DNA from: Verrucomicrobiota bacterium
GTDB taxonomy: Bacteria; Verrucomicrobiota; Verrucomicrobiia; Limisphaerales; UBA1096
Length of the DNA stretch: 33,388 nucleotides
Assembly: GCA_014382705.1 (NCBI GenBank)
Contig: JACNJE010000115.1
Span: forward strand, 1 to 33,388
Direction of reading: 5' to 3'
This document shows positions 8,342-16,358 of the stretch, one piece after another (the first letter of the stretch is position 1; each line of letters starts with the position of its first letter). A program made the translations under genes and the position numbers. Under the pieces are notes generated by a model. The model made no database searches, had not been told where the DNA came from, and worked only from the letters and a program-made list of their open reading frames with translations.

Positions 8342-8516
8342 GTGATCCGTTGCGGTGCGAAAGCTATGAATCTTTTACAGGGAGGGCAACCACGGAATAC
8401 ACGGAGAGTTTGGGCGGGCTACGACGATGGGAGTGTATGGCGTGGGGTGGGAATGTCGAATATCGAACAAGGTATGTCCAAATCTGATATGGAAGAACCG
8501 GAAACGCGCCAGAAAG

Positions 8517-8591
8517 AATCCTGTCCATCCTGATTATCCATGTTCATTTTTTCATCGGAGTGGAACATGGATGGGCAGGATGATCAGGATT
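8517..8591. repeat. Long imperfect inverted repeat (29-bp arms)
   Basis: The left arm 8517-8545 and the reverse complement of the right arm 8563-8591 match at 24 of 29 positions, with a 17-base loop (8546-8562) containing TTTTTT. The arms start AATCCTG and end CCATGTTC. This could be a hairpin in RNA or a degenerate non-autonomous element; nothing here encodes a transposase. Confidence 0.8.
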
Positions 8592-8609
8592 AGAAATCAG
8601 AAATGGGCG

Positions 8610-8622
8610 CGCTTGGCCAAGC
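8610..8622. repeat. Palindrome copy CGCTTGGCCAAGC
   Basis: Core at 8613-8620, 8 bp beyond the stop of the sugar isomerase gene (minus strand). Only the last arm base differs from the 14-mer. Confidence 0.9.
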
Positions 8623-8629
8623 AGAGGGG

Positions 8630-9508
8630 TTAAGCTTTGATTTCGTTGATGACGGTTTCGAGGCGGCGGCCGTACTCGACGTAGTTGTTGAACATGTCGT
8701 CCTCGTTGGCCTCGCTGTCGGCGTCGTGAAAGACGACGGCCATGTGCGGCTCGATGGAGATGCCGGCGTCGTAGCCGTTGGCGAAAGCGTCGCGCAAAAT
8801 GTCACGGACGCGTCCGTCGCCTTCGCCGGGGAAGGTGTAGTCGGCGTCGTTTTTTTCGTCCACCCAGACGCAGTCTTTTATGTGGATATGCGCGGTGTGT
8901 TCCTTGACGTTTTGCCAATACTCCCACGGATCCTGCTTGGGCCACGGTTGGGGCTTGGAGCGGTCGGCATTGAAGATGGGGTTGGCGGTGTCAAACACCC
9001 ACTTGAGGCCGGGGACTTTCTCGAGCAACTCGACGCCGTGCTGCCAGCTCATGCCGCCGTGGTTCATGCAGTTTTCGTGAACCGGCTGCAGGCCTTCGTC
9101 GAGGAAACGCGCGGTGACTTCGCGGAGTCTCTCGAAAACGATGTCGGGTGTTTTGTCAGCATCGTCTGCCGGCTTGAAGCTCATGATGCGAACGTACTTA
9201 GTGCCAAGCCGCTGCATGCGCGGGATGGCGCGGTCGATCTCGCCGACGGTGACGTCCCACGGGGTGTCGATGGTCTTGGCCCAATTGCAGATCGTGGAGC
9301 CAAGCGCGTAGATGCCGACGCCGGCGTCCCCGAGTTTGCCGGCCATGATGTCGAAGGCTTCGTCCGGGATGTCGTGGACGGGGCCTTTTTCGAAGCCATC
9401 GATTTCGGCGAACCGGGCCTCGATCCATTTCCAGCCGAGCTCTTTGGTGGCTCGGATTTGACCGTCGATCGAGGGCGACGCCTCGTCTGCAATTCCCATC
9501 AATTCCAT
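8630..9508 (-). CDS. Sugar phosphate isomerase/epimerase (AP endonuclease 2 / xylose isomerase-like TIM barrel)
   Basis: A 292-residue cytosolic protein with the usual length and spacing of this TIM-barrel family. The metal-binding residues expected at strand ends are visible: E145 ('PVHEN'), D173 ('WVFDTAN'), H209 ('AHIHIKD') and E253 ('SIEPH'). There is no signal peptide. The start ATG (9506-9508) follows an AGGAG ribosome binding site (minus strand, 9516-9520), which fixes the start. It lies 15 bp downstream of a Gfo/Idh/MocA oxidoreductase gene, forming a two-gene operon. This pairing is common in inositol or uncommon-sugar catabolism, but the sugar cannot be specified. Confidence 0.9.
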   Translation of the reverse strand: MELMGIADEASPSIDGQIRATKELGWKWIEARFAEIDGFEKGPVHDIPDEAFDIMAGKLGDAGVGIYALGSTICNWAKTIDTPWDVTVGEIDRAIPRMQRLGTKYVRIMSFKPADDADKTPDIVFERLREVTARFLDEGLQPVHENCMNHGGMSWQHGVELLEKVPGLKWVFDTANPIFNADRSKPQPWPKQDPWEYWQNVKEHTAHIHIKDCVWVDEKNDADYTFPGEGDGRVRDILRDAFANGYDAGISIEPHMAVVFHDADSEANEDDMFNNYVEYGRRLETVINEIKA

Positions 9509-9523
9509 TTTTTGTCTCCTAAA

Positions 9524-10684
9524 TTATTTGCGGAAGCTGGCGCTGAAATCTTCGTTGCTGACTTCGACGATTTTCTTTTCGTGAGTGGAGTTGGCGATCA
9601 ACTCGTTGAGTTTGGCCTCCCATGCGGCACCGTCCATCGGGAGGTTGATCGCTTGGCCAAGCAGGCCGGAGTACACCATCACGTTGGCCAGCTCGACGGA
9701 GCCGATGCCGCTTGCGCCGGGGGCGATGAGCGGTTCGCCGTCGAGGATGGCGCTGACGAAGTTGGTGAGGAGTTGTGCATGGGCGTTGTCGGCACCGGGG
9801 ATGGGGATTTCTTCCACGGTCGTTTCCGGTTGCTGGAAGCCGATCTTCGAGGTGCGGCTCCATTCGTCGGAGGCGACTTTGTTGCGTGTGACGATGAGCT
9901 TGTCGTTTTCGAGTAGGACGCGGCCTTTGGTGCCGGCGATTTCAAACCGGTTGCTACCGGGGGTCTCGCCGGTGGAGGTGATGAATGCGCCGCTCGCACC
10001 GTTGGGGTACTCCATGTAGCAGGTCACGTCGTCCTCCACCTCGATGTCGTGATGCCGGCCGATGCCGACGTGGCTTTGCACGCGGGACGGCATGCCGACG
10101 ATCCATTGCAGGGCGTCGAGTTGGTGGAGGCATTGGTTGAGCAGCACGCCGCCGCCTTCGCCCTTCCACGTGGCGCGCCAGTCGCTGCTTTGGTAATACG
10201 CCTCGGCGCGGAACCAGTCGGTCATGATCCAGATGACACGGATCAAGTCGCCCAGCTCGCCGGTTTGCACCAGTTCGCGCAGTTTTTGGTAGCGCGGCTC
10301 GACGCGCATCTGGAACATGCCGGAGAAGGTCAACTCCGGCCGGGCTGCGGCGGTGGCGATGAGGCGTTCGGCGTCGGCCTTGTGGGCGGAGATCGGTTTC
10401 TCGACCATGACGTGCAGGCCCGCCTCGAGGGCGGCGATGCCGAGGGTGGTGTGCTGGAAGTGCGGCGTGGCGATGATGAGCGCGTCGATCTCGCCGGAGG
10501 CGATGATGGCCTCGCCGCTGTTGAAAGTCTTCAGCCCCTTGGCCTCGTAATCGGGGAGTTTGTCGGGGAAGGCATCGGCCACGGCCGTCAACACGCCGCG
10601 CGGTACTTTGCCCTCAAGCAGGTTGCTGACGTGAATTTGCCCGATGTTTCCCAAGCCGACGATGCCGATGCGTACGTTGTCCAT
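9524..10684 (-). CDS. Gfo/Idh/MocA family NAD(P)-dependent oxidoreductase
   Basis: A 386-residue protein. The N-terminal Rossmann fold carries 'GIVGLGNIG' (residues 7-15) for NAD(P) binding, 'IATPHFQH' (71-78), and the family lysine motif E95-K96-P97. The C-terminal alpha/beta domain contains 'GVLLNQCLHQLDAL', with the histidine expected in catalysis. I chose the ATG at 10684 (MDNVRIGIVG) because the further upstream in-frame extension to 10852 is made of non-conserved residues translated from the divergent promoter region and two palindrome copies. It is the first gene of a minus-strand pair with the sugar isomerase. It probably oxidises or reduces a sugar or cyclitol hydroxyl; the substrate is unknown. 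A palindrome near the 3' end (9651-9662) encodes LLGQA. Confidence 0.92.
   Translation of the reverse strand: MDNVRIGIVGLGNIGQIHVSNLLEGKVPRGVLTAVADAFPDKLPDYEAKGLKTFNSGEAIIASGEIDALIIATPHFQHTTLGIAALEAGLHVMVEKPISAHKADAERLIATAAARPELTFSGMFQMRVEPRYQKLRELVQTGELGDLIRVIWIMTDWFRAEAYYQSSDWRATWKGEGGGVLLNQCLHQLDALQWIVGMPSRVQSHVGIGRHHDIEVEDDVTCYMEYPNGASGAFITSTGETPGSNRFEIAGTKGRVLLENDKLIVTRNKVASDEWSRTSKIGFQQPETTVEEIPIPGADNAHAQLLTNFVSAILDGEPLIAPGASGIGSVELANVMVYSGLLGQAINLPMDGAAWEAKLNELIANSTHEKKIVEVSNEDFSASFRK
9651..9662. repeat. 12-bp palindrome GCTTGGCCAAGC inside the oxidoreductase gene
   Basis: Core 9653-9660, read in frame on the minus strand as L-G-Q-A near the protein's C-terminus. Confidence 0.9.
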
Positions 10685-10764
10685 TGGATTGTTTTTACCC
10701 GTGCAGGTGCGAAACGGGCAGGGAGTGTGCCATTGCCGGCCAAAGGCGCAAACAGGAAAATGGC

Positions 10765-10804
10765 CGCTTGGCCAAGCGGGATAATTCCGGGTTGACTTGG
10801 CCAA
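10765..10804. repeat. Two palindrome copies in a divergent promoter region
   Basis: An exact 14-mer at 10765-10778 and a TTGGCCAA core at 10797-10804. They lie between the divergently transcribed oxidoreductase and DUF3500 genes. The second core overlaps the end of a possible -35 box (TTGACT, 10792-10797). Confidence 0.9.
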
Positions 10805-10820
10805 GGGTTGTGCGAGGTTT
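10792..10820 (+). promoter_or_regulatory. Possible promoter for the DUF3500 gene
   Basis: TTGACT (10792-10797) is a good -35. The 17-bp spacing then gives AGGTTT (10815-10820), a poor -10. The position 20 bp before the proposed start is reasonable, but the -10 match is weak. Confidence 0.35.
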
Positions 10821-10839
10821 CGCCGCACATAGAGTCTCC

Positions 10840-11847
10840 ATGCAAAAAGCAATGAAAATTGAAATCCTCAACGAACGTCTGGACTGCCCGTTGGCGATGG
10901 ATCGGCGGCGTTTCGTGAAGCATGCCGCGCTTGGCTCCGCCGCCTTGGCCGCAGTGCCGCTTGGCCAAGCGGCGAAAAAGAAGGCCGGCTCGGAAACCTT
11001 GGTGGCCCAGCTATACGGCAGCCTCAGCGAAAGGCAGAAAGACGTCGTCGCGTTTCCGTTCAAGCACCCGTTGCGTGAAAAGGTCGACAACAACTGGAAC
11101 ATCACCAAAAAAAGCATCGGCGAGATTTTCAACGGGGATCAGCAGGCGTTGGTGAAGGAGATTTTCCTGAAACTGCACAGCGAGCAATACGCCGAAACCG
11201 TGCTTGGCCAAGTGCGGCACGACTCCGGGGACGAAGGATTCGAGAGCACGTCGGTGGCGTTGTTTGGCGAACCGAATACCGGCCAGTTCGAGTTTGTGCT
11301 GACTGGTCGGCACTGCACCCGCCGCTGCGATGGCGACTCGGTGGAGGGGGAGGCGTTTGGCGGGCCGATCTTTTACGGGCATGCTGCGCGGAGTTTCAAC
11401 GAGGCGCCGGATCATCCCGGCAACGTCTATTGGTATCAGGCCAAGCAGGCGAACAAAGTCTTCGCCATGATGGACGGTAAACAGCGGAAAATGGCCCTTT
11501 TAGGCAAAAGCCGGGGCGAGCAGGGAACCAAGACCGTGGCATTGACCGGCAAAAAAGAGGGATTGCCGGGGATTCCGATGTCAGAGTTAAGCAGCGATCA
11601 AAAGGGCCAAGTACGCAAAGCGATGGCCGATTTGCTGGCGATGTTCCGGGAAAAAGACGCCAACGAGGCGTTGAAGATGGTTGATGCGGGCGGTTTTGAC
11701 CATTTGCACCTGGCTTTTTACAAGAATCACGACATCGGCGATGACAAAGTCTGGGATGTTTGGCAGATCGAGGGGCCGAATTGCCTCTGGTTTTTCCGGG
11801 GCGACCCGCATGTTCATGCTTGGGTGAACATCAAAAAGCCAGCTTGA
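10840..11847 (+). CDS. DUF3500 family protein with Tat signal
   Basis: About 335 residues from ATG 10840. A twin-arginine signal ('MDRRRFVKHAALGSAALAAV') precedes the mature protein, so export by Tat is predicted. An alternative start at ATG 10897 would begin directly at this motif and is equally plausible; further in-frame extension upstream to 10684 runs into the oxidoreductase promoter and is rejected. The DUF3500 family signature appears as 'VLTGRHCTRRCDGDS' and 'AFGGPIFYGH', and the C-terminus ends 'WFFRGDPHVHAWVNI', with several conserved His residues that could bind metal. The function of this family is not established. A full palindrome (10958-10971) falls at the expected signal-peptide cleavage region and encodes PLGQAA. 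Confidence 0.82.
   Translation: MQKAMKIEILNERLDCPLAMDRRRFVKHAALGSAALAAVPLGQAAKKKAGSETLVAQLYGSLSERQKDVVAFPFKHPLREKVDNNWNITKKSIGEIFNGDQQALVKEIFLKLHSEQYAETVLGQVRHDSGDEGFESTSVALFGEPNTGQFEFVLTGRHCTRRCDGDSVEGEAFGGPIFYGHAARSFNEAPDHPGNVYWYQAKQANKVFAMMDGKQRKMALLGKSRGEQGTKTVALTGKKEGLPGIPMSELSSDQKGQVRKAMADLLAMFREKDANEALKMVDAGGFDHLHLAFYKNHDIGDDKVWDVWQIEGPNCLWFFRGDPHVHAWVNIKKPA
10958..10971. repeat. Full 14-bp palindrome inside the DUF3500 signal peptide
   Basis: Exact CGCTTGGCCAAGCG read in frame as L-G-Q-A immediately after the hydrophobic part of the Tat signal. Confidence 0.93.
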
Positions 11848-11879
11848 TCGGTTTTTTTCATAATAAACAAAAAAAATCG

Positions 11880-11908
11880 TTGACTGCGGGGAGATAGGCC
11901 ACTAGATT
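11880..11908 (+). promoter_or_regulatory. Sigma70-type promoter for the tRNA-Thr/tuf operon
   Basis: TTGACT (11880-11885), a 17-bp spacer, then TAGATT (11903-11908). Both hexamers match the consensus well and the spacing is ideal. Transcription should start near 11915, about 120 bp before tRNA-Thr. The upstream run of A and T (11850-11878) could act as an UP element. No other gene lies between 11848 and 12037. Confidence 0.72.
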
Positions 11909-12037
11909 CCTTTCCCTTTTGGGGCGCAAAACAATCGCTAACTCCTTGGCCTCCAGTTGTTTACAAGATACAGATGGGGGTAGTGGGTTATTGCTGTTTC
12001 AGGCGGGCTTGAATTGGCAGGCGGCCGTGTCGCTCAT

Positions 12038-12113
12038 GCCCATGTAGCTCAGTTGGTAGAGCACATCCTTGGTAAGGATGAGGTCACCAGTTCAATCCTG
12101 GTCATGGGCTCCA
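12038..12113 (+). tRNA. tRNA-Thr (anticodon GGT)
   Basis: Complete cloverleaf: acceptor GCCCATG (12038-12044) pairs with CATGGGC (12103-12109), with discriminator T and encoded CCA (12111-12113). The anticodon stem CATCC/GGATG flanks loop TTGGTAA, with anticodon GGT at 12071-12073. A tRNA-Thr just before tuf is a classic bacterial arrangement and indicates a joint transcript with EF-Tu. Confidence 0.96.
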
Positions 12114-12169
12114 TCAAGGGATGAAATTGTTCAGTAGACAGAAAACGAACTAACCAACAAACAAATCGA

Positions 12170-13357
12170 ATGGCAAAAGAAGAGTTCCAACGCGGAAAAC
12201 CCCATGTAAACATCGGTACCATTGGTCATGTTGACCATGGTAAATCAACCCTCACGGCGGCCATCGTGGAGGTGCAGGCCAAGAAAGGGCTGGCGACCCC
12301 CATTTCGTATGCCGACATCACCAAGGGAGGCACCGTCCGGGATGAATCCAAGACGGTGACGATTGCGGTGTCACACGTGGAGTACGAGAGCGAGAAGCGC
12401 CACTACGCCCACATTGACTGCCCGGGCCACGCCGACTACGTGAAAAACATGATCACCGGTGCCGCCCAGATGGACGGCGCGATCCTCGTGGTGGACGCCT
12501 CGCAAGGCCCGATGCCCCAAACCAAGGAGCACGTGTTGCTGGCCAAGCAGGTGGGCGTTCCCGCCATCGTGGTCTGCCTGAACAAATGCGATCTGGTTGA
12601 CGACGAGGAAATGCTGATGCTCGTTGAGGAGGAGATCAAGGATCTACTGGAGAAGTACGATTTCGACAAGGAGACCCCGATTGTCCAGTCCAGTTCCATG
12701 GGCGCCATGAACGGCGAGGAAAAATGGGTGGAGTCAATCGCCCAGTTGCTGGAGGCCTGCGACAGCGGGATTCCGGACCCGATCCGTGACGAGGACAAGC
12801 CATTCCTGATGTGCATTGAGGACGTGTTCAGCATCGAGGGACGCGGCACCGTGGTGACCGGCCGTGTGGAGCGGGGCATCATCAAGAAGATGGATGAGGT
12901 CGAGATTGTCGGCCTGCGTGACGTTCAGAAAACCGTCGCAACCGACTTGGAAATGTTCCGCAAGCTGCTCGGTGAAGCCCGCGCCGGCGAGAACGTCGGC
13001 GTGCTGTTGCGTGGCATCAAGAAAGACCAAGTGGAGCGCGGACAGGTATTGTCGAAGCCCGGCACGATCCAGCCGCACACCAAGTTTAAGGGCGAGGTCT
13101 ATGTGCTGACCAAGGAGGAAGGTGGCAGGCACACGCCGTTCTTCACCAATTACCGTCCGCAGTTTTACTTCAGGACGACGGATGTGACCGGGGCGTTGAC
13201 GCTCGAGGACAACATCGAGATGGTGATGCCCGGGGATCGCGTGACGGTCTCGGTGGAATTGGGCAAGCCAGTCGCGATGGAGCAGGGGTTGACCTTCGCC
13301 ATTCGCGAGGGAGGCCGCACCATCGGCTCGGGCCGAGTGGCCGAGGTGGTCGAGTGA
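12170..13357 (+). CDS. tuf: Translation elongation factor EF-Tu
   Basis: A 395-residue GTPase that delivers aminoacyl-tRNA to the ribosome. G1 is GHVDHGKST (19-27), G3 DCPGH (83-87) and G4 NKCD (138-141); domains 2 and 3 are full length, ending '[14 protein letters not shown]'. The switch I/G2 region is unusual: where E. coli has RGITI, this protein has K61-T-V-T64-I, keeping only the essential Thr and the last Ile, in the context '[20 protein letters not shown]'. The G5 segment is also changed (SSM for SAL). It is the only tuf in the window and there is none after fusA. No Shine-Dalgarno is visible; the upstream sequence is A-rich. No palindrome core lies inside it. Confidence 0.97.
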   Translation: MAKEEFQRGKPHVNIGTIGHVDHGKSTLTAAIVEVQAKKGLATPISYADITKGGTVRDESKTVTIAVSHVEYESEKRHYAHIDCPGHADYVKNMITGAAQMDGAILVVDASQGPMPQTKEHVLLAKQVGVPAIVVCLNKCDLVDDEEMLMLVEEEIKDLLEKYDFDKETPIVQSSSMGAMNGEEKWVESIAQLLEACDSGIPDPIRDEDKPFLMCIEDVFSIEGRGTVVTGRVERGIIKKMDEVEIVGLRDVQKTVATDLEMFRKLLGEARAGENVGVLLRGIKKDQVERGQVLSKPGTIQPHTKFKGEVYVLTKEEGGRHTPFFTNYRPQFYFRTTDVTGALTLEDNIEMVMPGDRVTVSVELGKPVAMEQGLTFAIREGGRTIGSGRVAEVVE

Positions 13358-13414
13358 TTTCGCATTCGCGGGTGGGGCGTGGTGCTGCACACGGGAATGG
13401 ATTGGCCCCTGAAT

Positions 13415-13490
<76 letters not shown>

Positions 13491-13515
13491 ATCAAGTTTA
13501 AACCAACCCCAAACC

Positions 13516-13603
13516 GGAGGGGTGGCAGAGTGGTCGAATGCGGCGGTCTTGAAAACCGTTGAAGCGCAAGCTTCCGGGGGTTCGAATCCCTCCCCCTCCG
13601 CCA
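13516..13603 (+). tRNA. tRNA-Ser (anticodon TGA)
   Basis: Acceptor GGAGGGG (13516-13522) pairs with CCCCTCC (13593-13599), then discriminator G and CCA. The anticodon loop CTTGAAA gives TGA (13550-13552). The long variable arm (about 'TTGAAGCGCAAGCTTCC') is typical of serine tRNAs. Its place between tRNA-Trp and secE is not the commonest arrangement. Confidence 0.96.
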
Positions 13604-13638
13604 AGTTCTGGGAGAACTGACAACGGGAAAGTTCGCTA

Positions 13639-14022
13639 ATGGAAGAAATCAACAGCAATACAGGCGCGGTGCAGTCCACCGCAGAGGTGGGGCAGCCGGC
13701 GGGGCAGCCCGAACCCGGGGCGTCTATGAATCCGATGCCGGTTGACTGGATCATCGGCGGCGTTGTTCTTCTGGTTGCCCTGTTCATCGCCAAGAAAATC
13801 GGCTGGCTGGATCGTATCCGGGTATTCTTCCTGCAGACCCGGGAGGAATTGCTGAAGTGTTCCTGGCCGAATCGCGACGAGCTGCGTGGCTCCACTTGGA
13901 TGGTGCTCGTGGCGGTGGCGTTGCTGGGTACGTTCACGTTTTTGGCGGACTGGTTCCTCGGGGGCTTTATGATTCAGGAAATCCTTTTGAAATGGCTTGG
14001 CGGCGCCGGAGCCGCCGGCTGA
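13639..14022 (+). CDS. secE: Preprotein translocase subunit SecE
   Basis: A 127-residue inner-membrane protein of the SecYEG channel. After a disordered N-terminus rich in Gly, Pro and Gln comes one membrane helix (about 36-55), then the conserved amphipathic segment 'REELLKCSWPNRDELRGSTW' (about 71-90) and a second helix (about 88-108). The SecE core is the segment around 'CSWPNRDEL' plus the final helix. The length equals E. coli SecE but with two clear helices. It sits between tRNA-Ser and nusG, 11 bp before nusG. Confidence 0.93.
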   Translation: MEEINSNTGAVQSTAEVGQPAGQPEPGASMNPMPVDWIIGGVVLLVALFIAKKIGWLDRIRVFFLQTREELLKCSWPNRDELRGSTWMVLVAVALLGTFTFLADWFLGGFMIQEILLKWLGGAGAAG

Positions 14023-14033
14023 GTTGATCCGTT

Positions 14034-14582
14034 ATGGCGCACGAGTGGTTCATCATACACACCCTGTCCGGGCAGGAGCAGAAGGTGCTCGACAGCATCA
14101 GCAAGCGGGTTGATGTGGAGGAGGTGGGGGAGTACATCAACGAGGTGTTCGTGGCCAAGGAGAAGGTGGTCGACGTGCGCGGTGGCGAGAAGAAGGTGTC
14201 CACGAAAAAGCTGTTTCCCGGCTACGTGTTCATTCACGTCCGCCTTCGTGATGAGGATCACAAGGTCATCTCCGAGCCGATGAACTTCATCAAGGACACG
14301 CCGGGGGCGATCGGGTTTGTCGGGGGCGACCAGCCGGAGCCGACCCCGGATGCCGAGATTGAGGACATCAAGAGCCGCATTGCCGACTCGGAGGATTTGG
14401 AGCGGCCCAAGGTGGAGTTCGAAGTGGGCGAGACCGTGAAGATCAACCACGGAGCGTTTGAGGGGAACAACGGTATCGTCGAGGAGATCGACCCCGAGAA
14501 GGGGCGCCTCAAGGTGACTGTCAATATTTTCGGCCGGAACACCCCGGTGGATGTCGAGTATTGGGAGGTCGACAAGGGCTAG
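14034..14582 (+). CDS. nusG: Transcription termination/antitermination factor NusG
   Basis: A 182-residue protein. The N-terminal NGN domain is recognisable from 'WFIIHTLSGQEQKVLDSI' and 'KKLFPGYVFIHV'. The C-terminal KOW domain is 'FEVGETVKINHGAFEGNNGIVEEIDPEKGRLKV', ending 'VDVEYWEVDKG'. It links RNA polymerase to Rho or to the ribosomal protein S10, which is encoded further down this same block. Length and order (secE-nusG-rplK) match the usual bacterial cluster. Confidence 0.96.
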   Translation: MAHEWFIIHTLSGQEQKVLDSISKRVDVEEVGEYINEVFVAKEKVVDVRGGEKKVSTKKLFPGYVFIHVRLRDEDHKVISEPMNFIKDTPGAIGFVGGDQPEPTPDAEIEDIKSRIADSEDLERPKVEFEVGETVKINHGAFEGNNGIVEEIDPEKGRLKVTVNIFGRNTPVDVEYWEVDKG

Positions 14583-14584
14583 GC

Positions 14585-14604
14585 GCCAAGCGCTTGGCCA
14601 AGCG
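14585..14604. repeat. Palindrome 14-mer with adjoining half copy between nusG and rplK
   Basis: Exact 14-mer at 14591-14604 preceded by CCAAG at 14586-14590, so that CCAAGCGCTTGGCCAAGCGG shows the 12-bp phase of a partial tandem copy. Confidence 0.92.
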
Positions 14605-14636
14605 GCACAATTTTTAAAGTTAGAAAAAGGAAATCA

Positions 14637-15062
14637 ATGGCAAAGCAAATTTCAGGCTACATCAAGTTGCAGATTCCGGCGGGCCAGGCGAACCCCGCTC
14701 CGCCGGTTGGCCCCGCGCTTGGCCAGCAGGGCGTGAACATCATGGAGTTCTGCAAGCAATACAACGCGGCAACCAAGGACAAGGCCGGCCTGATCATCCC
14801 GGTGGTGATCACAGTCTACAAGGACAAGTCGTTCAGCTTCGTCACCAAGTCCCCCCCGGCGGCGGTACTTCTGAAAAAGGCGGCTGGCATCGCGTCCGGC
14901 TCGGGCGAGCCGAACAAGACCAAGGTTGGCAAAGTGACCCAGGCCCAGTTGCTCGAGATCGTCGAGGCTAAGAAGGAGGATTTGAATGCTCGAGACCCGG
15001 AGATGGCGGCCAACATGATCGCCGGCACCGCGCGATCGATGGGGCTCGAGGTGGTGAATTAA
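14637..15062 (+). CDS. rplK: 50S ribosomal protein L11
   Basis: 141 residues, the usual length. The N-terminal '[34 protein letters not shown]' is the thiostrepton-binding region signature, and the C-terminal RNA-binding domain ends '[20 protein letters not shown]'. It forms the L7/L12 stalk base with 23S rRNA and L10. A clear ribosome binding site (AAAGGAA) precedes the ATG. The natural 'VGPALGQQG' is encoded by a near-copy of the palindrome (GCGCTTGGCCAGC). Confidence 0.97.
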   Translation: MAKQISGYIKLQIPAGQANPAPPVGPALGQQGVNIMEFCKQYNAATKDKAGLIIPVVITVYKDKSFSFVTKSPPAAVLLKKAAGIASGSGEPNKTKVGKVTQAQLLEIVEAKKEDLNARDPEMAANMIAGTARSMGLEVVN

Positions 15063-15112
15063 TTTTCAACAGCGGGAGGGCCTCGCGGCCCGTTTGCACC
15101 GCGCCAAGAAAC

Positions 15113-15820
15113 ATGCCAAAGAAACAAAGCAAGCGATACAGGAAAGCCCTGGAACTCGTCGAGGCCGGCAAGCGGTACACCGTTGCCGAGGCGGCCGACC
15201 TGGTCGGTAAATTCCCCAAGGCCAAGTTTGACGAGTCGGTCGAGCTGGCCTTCAAGATGACCATCGACCCCCGCAAGACAGACCAGATGATACGCGGCAC
15301 CGTGCGACTGCCTCACGGCAGCGGCAAAGAGGTCAAGGTGTTGGTGTTCGCCAAGGAAGTCGGCGCGGTGGAGGCGGCCAAGGAGGCCGGGGCGGAATTC
15401 GTCGGCTTTGAGGAATACATCGAGAAAGTGACCAGCGGCTGGACCGGTTTCGACGTGGCGATCGCCACACCCGAAGCCATGGGCGAGGTGCGGAAACTGG
15501 GCCGGGTGCTCGGCCCGCGCGGCCTGATGCCCAACCCCAAGACCGGCACCGTGACCGATGACACCGCCAAGGCCGTCCAGGAGGTCAAGGCCGGCCGGGT
15601 GGAGTACAAGCTCGACAAGGGGGCCAATATCCAGGTGCTGGCCGGGAAGACCTCCTTCAAGCCGGAGCAGATTTTGGAAAATGCACAATCCATCATTGAC
15701 GCGATCCTCAAGGCCAAGCCGTCTGCGGCCAAGGGTCGGTACATCGAGAACTGCGTGCTCTCCTCAACCATGAGCCCGGGGATTCCGCTGGATTTGCGTG
15801 AAATCCTGAAGGCCGCCTGA
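15113..15820 (+). CDS. rplA: 50S ribosomal protein L1
   Basis: 235 residues with the L1 signature 'GRVLGPRGLMPNPKTGTVT' and the standard N-terminal 'SKRYRKALELV'. It binds 23S rRNA at the mobile L1 stalk near the E site and in many bacteria represses its own rplK-rplA mRNA. It lies 50 bp after rplK and 22 bp before rplJ. Confidence 0.97.
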   Translation: MPKKQSKRYRKALELVEAGKRYTVAEAADLVGKFPKAKFDESVELAFKMTIDPRKTDQMIRGTVRLPHGSGKEVKVLVFAKEVGAVEAAKEAGAEFVGFEEYIEKVTSGWTGFDVAIATPEAMGEVRKLGRVLGPRGLMPNPKTGTVTDDTAKAVQEVKAGRVEYKLDKGANIQVLAGKTSFKPEQILENAQSIIDAILKAKPSAAKGRYIENCVLSSTMSPGIPLDLREILKAA

Positions 15821-15842
15821 TCCGGAAACGAAAGGAAAACTG

Positions 15843-16358
15843 ATGCGCGAAGAAAAGAAACTAATCACAAACGAGTACGTCGAGCGGCTCAACGCCAGCC
15901 CCTACTTCATCGTGGTGAATTACGAGGGGTTGAAGGTCGCCCAGTTCGAGGAATTGCGCAACCGCTTGGCCGATGCCAGTGCCGAGGTGCACGTCTTCAA
16001 GAACTCGATATTCAAGACGGCGGCCAAGGAGACCGGGATCGAGGAGCTTGGCCAAGCGCTGACCGGCCAACTGGCGGCGGTCACCGGCGAGGGGGAGATC
16101 ACCGGTGCCGCGAAAACCTTGAAGAATTTCAGGGCGGAATTCGAAAAGCCAGAATGGCAGTTTGGTTTTGTCGACAACGACCGGCTTGACGCCGACCAGA
16201 TCAAGATGCTGGCCGACCTGCCGTCGCTGGACGGGATGCGGGCCAAGCTGCTGGGCACGCTGCAGGCACCGGCCGGGCAACTGGTTCGCACCTTGGCCGA
16301 ACCAAGCGTGAGTGTGGCCAGGATTGTCCGGGCCAAGTTCGCTGAGAACGAGGCATGA
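15843..16358 (+). CDS. rplJ: 50S ribosomal protein L10
   Basis: 171 residues. The start 'MREEKKLITNEYVERLNASPYFIVVNYEGLKVAQFEELR' is typical of L10, and the C-terminal helix binds L7/L12 dimers. A ribosome binding site (GAAAGGA) precedes the ATG. Its upstream gap is only 22 bp, so the long L10 leader seen before rplJ in many bacteria cannot be present here. A palindrome (16046-16057) inside the gene encodes E-L-G-Q-A-L. Confidence 0.95.
   Translation: MREEKKLITNEYVERLNASPYFIVVNYEGLKVAQFEELRNRLADASAEVHVFKNSIFKTAAKETGIEELGQALTGQLAAVTGEGEITGAAKTLKNFRAEFEKPEWQFGFVDNDRLDADQIKMLADLPSLDGMRAKLLGTLQAPAGQLVRTLAEPSVSVARIVRAKFAENEA
16046..16058. repeat. Palindrome copy inside rplJ
   Basis: GCTTGGCCAAGCG with core 16048-16055, read as L-G-Q-A. 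It is the only full 12-mer found inside a ribosomal protein gene apart from near-copies. Confidence 0.88.

Larger units (their letters stand above)
8342..8629. other. Gene-free intergenic stretch with repeat-like fragments
   Basis: There is no credible gene in these 288 bp. The region holds a fragment reading CCACGGAATACACGGAG near 8390-8406, a long imperfect inverted repeat (8517-8591) and a palindrome copy (8610-8622). It lies upstream of the TIR gene (minus strand), so that gene's promoter should be here, but I see no clear -35/-10 pair. Confidence 0.6.

Noticed and set aside
10684-10839. 52-residue N-terminal extension of the DUF3500 protein
   Set aside because: It overlaps the oxidoreductase start region and places the Tat motif too far inside the protein.
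10685-10852. 56-residue N-terminal extension of the Gfo/Idh/MocA protein
   Set aside because: The Rossmann motif must start near the N-terminus; the extension is translated from palindromes and the divergent promoter region.
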